DNA of 43,746 nucleotides, from contig NZ_JQAR01000020.1 in the NCBI RefSeq assembly GCF_001437155.1, positions 1 through 43,746 on the forward strand, read 5' to 3'. A program made the position numbers and the translations under genes. The notes beneath the pieces were generated by a model. That model was not told the origin of the DNA, searched no databases, and saw only the letters and a list, made by a program, of their open reading frames with translations. Origin of the DNA: Liquorilactobacillus mali. Lineage in GTDB: Bacteria; Bacillota; Bacilli; Lactobacillales; Lactobacillaceae. Shown in pieces: positions 35,626-42,125 of this stretch. Each line of letters begins with the position of its first letter. Positions within the stretch are counted from its first letter, which is position 1.

Positions 35626-36930
35626 TCAACTCCTTCTCAATAGAGATTTTAAATCTGTAAAAAAAGATGGATATGAAACTGCAATAGCTGCAGCATCATT
35701 AAGATACAACTCCTGGTCTGTTCGCAAAGCAGCAACTGCCAGCATCATACCAATACGGTGATCTCCATGACTATTCAGTTCATTTGTATTTATTTTCCAG
35801 TTTTTTCTTCCATGAATTATCATTCCATCTGATAATTCAGTAATCAATACCCCCAATTTACCTAATTCTTGGGTGACCGTTGCAATACGATCCGTTTCTT
35901 TTACACGTAATTCAGCCGCTCCTCTTATTTCACTTACCCCATCGGCACACGCTGCCAGTAAGGCCACAAGTGGTAACTCGTCAATCAATGCTGGAATATC
36001 GTTTTCTGTTATTCTAATTGGGGTCAGATTACTTGTGCTAATCTCAATATCTCCATAACACTCATCTGTGTTTTCCTTGTAAACAACTTTGAAATTTGCT
36101 CCCATTCGTTTTAAAACTTTTAAAATACCAGTTCTCGTCGGATTCAAACTGACATTTTTCAAAAGTACTTTTGAATTGGGCACAATTGCCGCGGCCACTA
36201 AAAAAAACGCAGCCGATGATATATCTCCGGGAACATTGACTACTTGTCCCCTTAAATTATTGATAGGTTTTATGTTGATCGTTTTTTGATCACTTTCAGT
36301 TGTGAGATCTGCTCCAAATTTACGCAGCATGAGTTCAGTATGATTTCTCGTTGGCAACTTTTCAATTACTGTCGTTGGGTTATCGGCTTGCAATGCAGCA
36401 AAAATAACAGCACTTTTGACTTGTGCACTGGCTACCTGTAACTGTATATCAATTCCGTGAATTTTACTCCCCTTAATGACCGCTGGGAGAGTTCCAAGCT
36501 TTGTTGTTTCAATTTTGGCACCCATTTTAGAAAGTGGAACAGCAACTCTGTTCATCGGCCTTTTGGATAGAGATTCGTCTCCCCTCAAATTGCTAGTGAA
36601 GTTCGTGCCCGCAAGTAACCCCATTAGCAGTCTAGTTGTAGTTCCCGAATTTCCCATTTCAAGTGGTTGTTCAGGAGCCTTGAAGCCCCCAAATCCCACT
36701 CCATGTACAATTACTTGTGTTGTACTTTCTTCAATTGCCACTCCTAATTGCCGAAGTGCATCTAAAGTGCTGCGGCAATCCTGTGACCATAAAAAATGAT
36801 TAATGATTGTCTGTCCTTCACTTATTGCACCTATCATCAATGCTCTGTGTGAAATGCTTTTATCTCCAGGAACATCAATCGTTCCATGTAGTCCCCCCGT
36901 ACGAAAGGCATCTAACTTAATTTTTTCCAT
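35626..36930 (-). CDS. aroA: 3-Phosphoshikimate 1-carboxyvinyltransferase (EPSP synthase)
   Basis: Joins shikimate-3-phosphate and phosphoenolpyruvate. 434 residues. VPGDKSISHRALMIGAIS (about 20-37), MGNSGTTTRLLMGLLAG (about 91-107) and LRGDESLSKRPMNRV are the standard EPSP synthase motifs, and KETDRI marks the C-terminal half. The loop has Gly after GNS as in most bacterial enzymes. Eight bases follow the preceding gene, with AAGGAG in that gene's last codons. Confidence 0.96.
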   Translation of the reverse strand: MEKIKLDAFRTGGLHGTIDVPGDKSISHRALMIGAISEGQTIINHFLWSQDCRSTLDALRQLGVAIEESTTQVIVHGVGFGGFKAPEQPLEMGNSGTTTRLLMGLLAGTNFTSNLRGDESLSKRPMNRVAVPLSKMGAKIETTKLGTLPAVIKGSKIHGIDIQLQVASAQVKSAVIFAALQADNPTTVIEKLPTRNHTELMLRKFGADLTTESDQKTINIKPINNLRGQVVNVPGDISSAAFFLVAAAIVPNSKVLLKNVSLNPTRTGILKVLKRMGANFKVVYKENTDECYGDIEISTSNLTPIRITENDIPALIDELPLVALLAACADGVSEIRGAAELRVKETDRIATVTQELGKLGVLITELSDGMIIHGRKNWKINTNELNSHGDHRIGMMLAVAALRTDQELYLNDAAAIAVSYPSFFTDLKSLLRRS

Positions 36931-36938
36931 TATTATGG

Positions 36939-37472
36939 CTACTCCTTAATAATCTGATATACTACCCAAACCATCTGTGGACTGAATTTTTTTAAAATAA
37001 TTTCATTTTCTCTTAAATGAATATTTTTAGTATTAGTAAGTACATATTGTCCATCTTCTAAATACTCTTGATAGGCAAGGTACTTGCTCTTTGCACATCT
37101 TATTTCAGCAGGTTCAACAACCTGTCTCAATAAATCGGCTAATGCAGCGTGAGTATAGGCTATCCCGCTATTGCATCTGCTATTTTTCAGCAATACAAGT
37201 GGTGATATTTCAAATATGAAACTTGTAATTAATTTTAAACGTTCAATATTGCGATAGTGGAAGTCTCCCCAGTCAACACCTAATTCTTTAGACTTAAAAG
37301 CCGCGGGAATCACAATATATTCGCCTTGATATTTTGACATTTGGGCTATTATTTTTTCAAAACTCGTATGCAGCTCAATTTCAACACTTTGATTCATTAG
37401 ATGTTGGTTAACATAATATTTTGTTGCCGCATAGCTATCAGTTTGTTTTGGGCCAAGCGTGTGTATTCGCAA
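36939..37472 (-). CDS. Prephenate dehydratase-like protein without ACT domain, BacA-like
   Basis: 177 residues; start TTG 37472 with GAGGAGG 6 bases away. It aligns by eye to the prephenate-dehydratase fold: IHTLGPKQTDSYAA at the start, LHTSFEKIIAQ, EYIVIPAAF, then IAYTHAALADLL and EDGQYVLTN. The Thr-Arg-Phe catalytic motif of true dehydratases and the C-terminal ACT domain are missing. Length and pattern resemble BacA of Bacillus (about 204 residues), a non-aromatising prephenate decarboxylase of bacilysin synthesis. It sits where pheA would be expected, between aroC and aroA. It could be a divergent dehydratase for phenylalanine, a decarboxylase, or a non-catalytic partner; sequence alone does not decide. 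Confidence 0.65.
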   Translation of the reverse strand: MRIHTLGPKQTDSYAATKYYVNQHLMNQSVEIELHTSFEKIIAQMSKYQGEYIVIPAAFKSKELGVDWGDFHYRNIERLKLITSFIFEISPLVLLKNSRCNSGIAYTHAALADLLRQVVEPAEIRCAKSKYLAYQEYLEDGQYVLTNTKNIHLRENEIILKKFSPQMVWVVYQIIKE

Positions 37473-37494
37473 GTTAGCCTCCTCTTAAAAAATT

Positions 37495-38661
37495 TTAAAA
37501 CTCTCGAACTTCTTTCCGATAATCAGCAATTTGCTTTTTTAAACGCTCAATATTGCTTCCCTCAAAAGTAGCTAGGATTTCCTTAGCTAATTCAATTGCA
37601 ACCACACTCTCGATGACAATTGAAGCTGGTACGATTGCCGTTGTATCGGAGCGCTCAACGTTAGCCTTTTGTTGCAGATGTGTCTCGACATTAACGGTTT
37701 GTAGTGCCTTGTATAAGGTTGGTATTGGCTTCATTGCAGCAAAGACCACCACAGGCATTCCATTAGTCATTCCACCTTCAAATCCTCCCAAGTTATCGCT
37801 TGTTCGTGTAAATCCTGCATCTTGGTCCCAATCAATCGGATCCATAACCTGACTCCCAAATTGACCAGCAACTTCAAATCCGTCTCCAATAGAAACACCC
37901 TTCATTGCATTTACTCCCATAACTGCTGCTGCTAATTTTGCATCCAACTTAGTGTTCCATCCTGTGTAACTTCCTAATCCCGCAGGTAAATTATTCACAA
38001 CTACCCTAATAATTCCTCCAAGAGTATCGCCATTCTTTTTAGTCCTATCTATCAATTCATGAATTTCAGCTACTTTTTGATTATCAATAATTCGTAAGTC
38101 GTTTTGTAAAATCTTCTCCATAATTTCTGCCGAGTCAGTTGGACGTCCTCCTAAAGCTTTAACTGATCCAATCTGCTCTACGTACCCAACAATACCGATA
38201 TCCAATTGATTCAAAAGCTGCTTACAAATTGCACCTATTGCTACACGCATTGCCGTCTCTCGTGCAGAAGATCGCTCTAAAACATTACGTAAGTCACGGT
38301 GTCCATACTTCATCCCACCAATTAAATCTGCATGTCCTGGACGTGGTCTTGTAACTTTTCTTAGTGTATTTTGTTCTGTCTCAACACTAATTGGATCCAT
38401 AATTTTAGACCAATGAGCATGGTCAATATTATTAATCATCAATGCAATTGGTGAGCCTAGAGTTTTTTGATGGCGTACACCACCTACAATTTGAATAGTA
38501 TCATGCTCGATTTTTTGACGATTTCCTCTTCCGTAACCACCTTGTCTAGCCGATAATTGCTGATTAATCTGATCTATATCAAGTACCACTCCTGCTGGAA
38601 ACCCTTCTAGTATCCCTGTTAATTGTGGGCCATGTGATTCACCAGCTGTTAGATAATTCAT
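37495..38661 (-). CDS. aroC: Chorismate synthase
   Basis: Makes chorismate from EPSP using reduced FMN. 388 residues. Signature motifs are AGESHGPQLTGILEG (6-20), RQGGYGRGNRQKIEHD (about 39-54), RPRPGHADLIGGMKYGHRDLRNVLERSSARETAMRVA (about 106-142, cited in part) and DNLGGFEGGMTNGMPVV. AAGGAGG precedes the ATG, 15 bases after the MFS-chorismate mutase gene, whose mutase domain uses its product. Confidence 0.97.
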   Translation of the reverse strand: MNYLTAGESHGPQLTGILEGFPAGVVLDIDQINQQLSARQGGYGRGNRQKIEHDTIQIVGGVRHQKTLGSPIALMINNIDHAHWSKIMDPISVETEQNTLRKVTRPRPGHADLIGGMKYGHRDLRNVLERSSARETAMRVAIGAICKQLLNQLDIGIVGYVEQIGSVKALGGRPTDSAEIMEKILQNDLRIIDNQKVAEIHELIDRTKKNGDTLGGIIRVVVNNLPAGLGSYTGWNTKLDAKLAAAVMGVNAMKGVSIGDGFEVAGQFGSQVMDPIDWDQDAGFTRTSDNLGGFEGGMTNGMPVVVFAAMKPIPTLYKALQTVNVETHLQQKANVERSDTTAIVPASIVIESVVAIELAKEILATFEGSNIERLKKQIADYRKEVREF

Positions 38662-38676
38662 TATTGAAAGCCTCCT

Positions 38677-40128
38677 TTAGTTTGTTAAATCATCTTTCTC
38701 GAAGTCCTCTGCCTCATATGTTCGTGAGTTCTTCATAATATGCCGATAGACATCTTGCAAGTATGGTGTCAAGTTCTCATTTGAACTCTGTACTGAAATT
38801 CTATTAAGCACTGCTTCCTCACGTTTTTCATCTAAAAATGCTTGCTGATTGAAAAATTTTATTTTTCCAACTACTTTAACTTCTTTAAAACGATATTCAA
38901 GTAACTTAATTACCAAATAATCAATTAACGTAATCTTTTTCCTAGCCTGTTCGAGATTAGTCTCAGATCCTAAAAACATACGGGCACCCACAGAAAGCAC
39001 GAGGCCCACCAATGCAATCAACAAATCAAATTCCAATACTGACCTAATACTGTTCTTTGAAAGCCATCCAGTAATTAACGGAATTGAAAAAGATGCTAGA
39101 CTACCAAAGGTAAAGAAAACTCCGGTAATTAGGCCTTTATGCTTTGAGAATACTTTCAAGAATAGATTTAATCCTGTCTGCATAATGCCGCCTGCAGCAC
39201 TCATTCCGAACACCAAAGATGCAATACTAATCAGTAAACTATTATTGGTAAAATTAACCACTAACAGACTTATTAGGCTCAATGCATTTAACGAAATTAA
39301 AAGTATCGTTTCAGAAATATGCTTTCGCAACAGTAAGAAAACGATAACAACTCCTGTAATTGAACCTATACTGTATAGAGAAAGCAACAAATGTGCCTGC
39401 AAATTGCTAAAGTGCAGCTGTTTTTCAGCATATAAGCTAATCCATTGTGTGTATAGAATCATCAGAGCCATCGAACTGTACCCGTAAAGAGAGAGTACAA
39501 CCGCTAAACCCTTTCTCCGCCAAGCTGGGAGATGAGCAAATAATTGCTGTTGAGTTTCTTGATTAAGATTTTTCTCTGGAAATTTCACTGGAAACAAAAT
39601 TATTGCATTCAAAACTAAGATAATAGCAGCAAGTACAAAAGACCAGCCAAACCATAATTTGTTGACCTCTAGAAAAGAGACACCTAAAGGCAAGATAAAT
39701 TCTCCTGCTGACATAAAAGCTTTAATCAAAATATTTGAAGCTCCATTATTGGTACCCATTTCAATAAATACAGGGTACGTCCCTGAATCAAGTGCTGAGT
39801 TGGCAATTCCTGCCAAAATTGCCAACAGATATGCGGACATCACGTCTTTAACTAGCAACATCCCGATAAAGAAAATAAAGTAACTACCAATTCCGATATA
39901 AATAAAACTCTTTCTTCCGTACCGATCAGCTAGACTACCAAGTAACAGGTACGCTGCTAGGCGCCCAATGCCAACACCAGAAATAACGTATGAAACAACT
40001 GCTAAGGGCTGGCCCCATAGTCTACCAAGTTCCTGCATGTTTTGGGCTAAGATTATCAAACCTATACCGTGAACAAAATAGTTAAGATATAACCCAACTG
40101 TTAGCCTCTTTCGTTTACTTGCCTCCAT
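38677..40128 (-). CDS. MFS transporter fused to an AroQ-class chorismate mutase
   Basis: 483 residues. Residues about 1-385 form a 12-helix major facilitator transporter with motif A GSLADRYGRKSF (about 64-75). Residues about 390-475 are a chorismate mutase. Aligned to the E. coli AroQ domain, the active site is complete: Arg396, Arg413, Lys424, Asp433, Arg436, Glu437, Ser468 and Glu472 match Arg11, Arg28, Lys39, Asp48, Arg51, Glu52, Ser84 and Gln88, with identical spacing up to Glu437. Glu in the last place also occurs in yeast mutase. An even helix number puts the mutase in the cytosol. ATG 40128 is chosen because the ATG at 40137 abuts AGGAGG. First gene of the aromatic operon, behind a Tyr/Phe leader. 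The transported molecule is unknown. Confidence 0.88.
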   Translation of the reverse strand: MEASKRKRLTVGLYLNYFVHGIGLIILAQNMQELGRLWGQPLAVVSYVISGVGIGRLAAYLLLGSLADRYGRKSFIYIGIGSYFIFFIGMLLVKDVMSAYLLAILAGIANSALDSGTYPVFIEMGTNNGASNILIKAFMSAGEFILPLGVSFLEVNKLWFGWSFVLAAIILVLNAIILFPVKFPEKNLNQETQQQLFAHLPAWRRKGLAVVLSLYGYSSMALMILYTQWISLYAEKQLHFSNLQAHLLLSLYSIGSITGVVIVFLLLRKHISETILLISLNALSLISLLVVNFTNNSLLISIASLVFGMSAAGGIMQTGLNLFLKVFSKHKGLITGVFFTFGSLASFSIPLITGWLSKNSIRSVLEFDLLIALVGLVLSVGARMFLGSETNLEQARKKITLIDYLVIKLLEYRFKEVKVVGKIKFFNQQAFLDEKREEAVLNRISVQSSNENLTPYLQDVYRHIMKNSRTYEAEDFEKDDLTN

Positions 40129-40160
40129 AATGTTCATCCTCCTTTGTAATAAAAAACTAA

Positions 40161-40325
40161 AATAAAAAACCAGCTAGATTTTTTTATCTAGCTGGTTTGC
40201 TTCAACCGATTATTCAACAAAGAATTCAGTCATATCACCAGCTAGACTACTACACGTCTAGCCGGCAAAAAATGACCTTGCGCACCCAGACACGGACGTC
40301 CCGTCCGTGCCACGAAACACGAACG
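40161..40325 (-). promoter_or_regulatory. Attenuator of the aromatic operon: competing hairpins and terminator
   Basis: On the minus strand, four near-complementary blocks follow the leader peptide: CCGGCTAGAC (40256-40265), GTCTAGCTGG (40238-40247), CCAGCTAGAT (40186-40195) and ATCTAGCTGG (40170-40179), then a T-rich tract (40161-40169). Blocks 3 and 4 form a terminator. Blocks 2 and 3 can pair instead and prevent it, and blocks 1 and 2 can pair and free it. Upstream, CGTTCGTG (40318-40325, touching the leader stop), CACGGACG (40302-40309) and CGTCCGTG (40291-40298) form a second set of exclusive stems. How the two sets connect is not clear to me. Confidence 0.75.
40168..40197 (-). terminator. 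Intrinsic terminator in the aromatic operon leader
   Basis: AACCAGCTAGAT / ATCTAGCTGGTT with an A-rich loop, followed on the minus strand by TTTTTTATT. It lies about 30 bases before the ribosome binding site of the first structural gene, where only a conditional terminator makes sense. Confidence 0.88.
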
Positions 40326-40385
40326 TTACCTAAAGTAAGCAAAGCCATAATAATATGAACTTGAGAGTTTCGTATGAATACACAT
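40326..40385 (-). CDS. Tyr/Phe-rich leader peptide of the aromatic operon
   Basis: A 19-residue frame, MCIHTKLSSSYYYGFAYFR, starting at ATG 40385 with AAAGGATC upstream and ending TAA. Six of 19 residues are Tyr or Phe, clustered just before the stop, including three Tyr in a row. It lies between the promoter and an attenuator that precedes chorismate, tyrosine and prephenate genes. This is the arrangement of ribosome-stalling leader peptides such as pheL and trpL of enteric bacteria. No T-box core (AGGGUGGNACCGCG) is visible. Scarcity of charged tRNA-Tyr or tRNA-Phe would stall the ribosome and change the downstream folding; that is inference. Confidence 0.8.
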   Translation of the reverse strand: MCIHTKLSSSYYYGFAYFR

Positions 40386-40419
40386 TTAATAGATCCTTTC
40401 TTTGTTTTATTTATTTTAT

Positions 40420-40448
40420 ATTAAAACACCTTACAAATTAAAAGTCAA
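40420..40448 (-). promoter_or_regulatory. Promoter of the aromatic operon
   Basis: Minus strand TTGACT (40443-40448), 17-base spacer, TTTAAT (40420-40425), predicting a start near 40413, about 28 bases before the leader-peptide ATG. Confidence 0.6.
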
Positions 40449-40559
40449 TTGTTTATTTTTCTTTGAATTAAAAATTTCAGTCTGGTCGAGACAGCCTTCT
40501 CTGTTCCGATATTATAAATTCTTTATTAAATAAAACTACGTAACCAGATTATACTTTTT

Positions 40560-41759
40560 CTAGTTTTGTAACAGCTTTTTTCGTAGTTTGCTGTCCACTG
40601 CATAGATATATAGACCCTTTCTTGCACGAGTTAATAAAACATTTAAGGCATTCAGTATTAATCGCTCTTTAGCTGCTTTGATATTTGTGTCCAAGTGTTT
40701 TATCCCATTAAAAGCAGCTTGATCTTCATAAAATTCTGAGCGAACAACAATTTTGTCCAATTGTTCATCATATCCCAGACTTGGTCCAAGAATTATACCA
40801 GCATAATTCAAATCAAAACCTTGGATTGTATAAACAGACCCAACCTCATCAATAGTATCCGCTCTTTCGGCCCATGCCAAAGATTCTTGTGGCTTGCTTC
40901 TATCCCAACGTAGGCTCAGATTCCCCGCCTTTACAAAATAATCATTTCCATCTAAGCGATATGGAAAATCGTACGTCGCTAACAATCTACTAAGTCCCTC
41001 AGTTTTCTCATGGACTTTTACTAATTCATACATTTCTTTTGCATCATTCATTATGCGAAAATCAAATTTTTGTTTTGCTGGTAAATGACTGATTTTCTTG
41101 CTGCAAAAATCACTGATCCAATTCTGCACATCAACGTTTGCTTCTATCCTAAACTGCTTCTGCAAATGTCTGATTTTGACATTGTCTTCACCTAAAATTG
41201 CTGCTAATTTTTGCTTTGACCAATAGCTTTTGGCTTTTAATACTTGTTTATTGTCAAATATCAGTATAACTATTCTTGCATACTTTAGAATTTCTTGCAG
41301 TTGATTTTCCTGATAAAAATGATTATATGCATCTTTTTTCGTCAACAATAAGTGTGCTTCGTCAATAATTACAATATCAACTTGTTCAGCACTTTTATGA
41401 ATCCTATTGATAAAAGATGTTGGTCTATCAAAATTCTTTTTTAATAATATCGGAGATTCCCCTGCTACTCTTTTATAGAACTTCAACATTTCTGGATGAT
41501 TAACTAGTACATAATTTTTAGTTTTACTAAAAATTGAGCTTTTATCCTTACAAGCTGCTTGAATTTCATTAAACAAAGCTGTAACTAATACACTTTTACC
41601 AGTTCCAGCTCGTCCACCGATCACAAATATACCTTTCTGTCTTGCCTCAATCTTACTCTTCACAAAATTCAGTGCTTCATTTTTAATTTCTTCCTGCTCG
41701 CAACTTAACTTACGCACAGGCCAAGTCATATCTAATTTTCCCTTATTCTCTCTTACCAT
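40560..41759 (-). CDS. DUF2075 P-loop ATPase, superfamily I helicase-like
   Basis: 399 residues. Walker A GRAGTGKS (49-56), Walker B IIDEAH (131-136), a QFRIEANVDVQNW segment, and C-terminal VGSVYTIQGFDLNYAGIILG and LNVLLTRARKGLYIY, which parallel helicase motifs V and VI. This is the DUF2075 (Schlafen-like AAA) domain, found alone or with GIY-YIG or restriction-type nucleases. Here there is no nuclease domain and no neighbouring restriction gene. ATG 41759 has AGGAGTGAG upstream. Nucleic-acid translocation is likely from the motifs; the biological role is unknown. Confidence 0.85.
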   Translation of the reverse strand: MVRENKGKLDMTWPVRKLSCEQEEIKNEALNFVKSKIEARQKGIFVIGGRAGTGKSVLVTALFNEIQAACKDKSSIFSKTKNYVLVNHPEMLKFYKRVAGESPILLKKNFDRPTSFINRIHKSAEQVDIVIIDEAHLLLTKKDAYNHFYQENQLQEILKYARIVILIFDNKQVLKAKSYWSKQKLAAILGEDNVKIRHLQKQFRIEANVDVQNWISDFCSKKISHLPAKQKFDFRIMNDAKEMYELVKVHEKTEGLSRLLATYDFPYRLDGNDYFVKAGNLSLRWDRSKPQESLAWAERADTIDEVGSVYTIQGFDLNYAGIILGPSLGYDEQLDKIVVRSEFYEDQAAFNGIKHLDTNIKAAKERLILNALNVLLTRARKGLYIYAVDSKLRKKLLQN

Positions 41760-41847
41760 TTAATACTCACTCCTAGCTAACCAATACGAGTGCAAAGACT
41801 TTATTTCCATCATAACTGTGCTCCTTTAAATCTTTTTAAAGCCTTTC

Positions 41848-41864
41848 TTCACATTTTCTTCACA
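41848..41864 (+). promoter_or_regulatory. Direct repeat TTCACA-N5-TTCACA upstream of candidate small RNA C
   Basis: TTCACA at 41848-41853 and 41859-41864, an 11-base period like PhoP-type response-regulator boxes (TT-ACA repeats with 4-6 bases between). Located upstream of the small RNA C start. Two repeats only, so chance is possible. Confidence 0.3.
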
Positions 41865-41907
41865 TTTCAAGCATAATATTGCACTTGTAACCTGATATAA
41901 AAACAAC

Positions 41908-41996
41908 TTTTCATTTACTCCCCCTATATAAGTAAATGAAGTGATTTTTAATCACGTAACCTTTTCTCCGTATGTTTAGGCATACGGAGTTTTTTG
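41908..41996 (+). ncRNA. Candidate small RNA C with a CCCCC hairpin loop and its own terminator
   Basis: In the 366-base gap between two minus-strand genes, the plus strand has three hairpins in series. The first, TTCATTTACT / AGTAAATGAA (41910-41940), carries the loop CCCCCTATATA, so that CTCCCCC spans the stem edge. The second is GTGATT / AATCAC (41941-41955). The terminator CTCCGTATG / CATACGGAG (41966-41989) is followed by TTTTTT. A TATAAA (41896-41901) gives a start near 41908 but has no good -35. The terminator and flanks (TTCTCCG...CGGAGTTTTTT.GTGTAA) are strikingly like those of candidate A. No plus-strand gene precedes it. The rest of the gap holds the ldt terminator. Confidence 0.58.
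41966..41995 (+). terminator. Intrinsic terminator of candidate small RNA C
   Basis: Perfect 9-base stem CTCCGTATG (41966-41974) / CATACGGAG (41981-41989) followed by six T. Confidence 0.88.
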
Positions 41997-42065
41997 TGTA
42001 AAGAACAAGTATAGCAGTACTAAAACACAACCCTACAAAAAACTGATCTGTTTAATACAGACCGA

Positions 42066-42108
42066 ATAAAAAAGGAGTTATGCTCAGCAAGTGACCTCGC
42101 ACAACTCC
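42066..42108 (-). terminator. Terminator of the L,D-transpeptidase gene
   Basis: Minus strand stem GGAGTT.TGC / GCA.AACTCC (42074-42108) followed by TTTTTTATT (42066-42073 on the plus strand as A/T). Confidence 0.8.
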
Positions 42109-42125
42109 CATTTTACTATTATTTT

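Noticed and set aside
40138-40420. T-box riboswitch before the aromatic operon
   Set aside because: No AGGGUGGNACCGCG core could be found on the minus strand; a Tyr/Phe-rich leader peptide explains the region better.
41760-42125. CRISPR array or rRNA/tRNA genes in the gaps
   Set aside because: I saw no regularly spaced direct repeats and no tRNA cloverleaf or rRNA sequence in any gap of the window.
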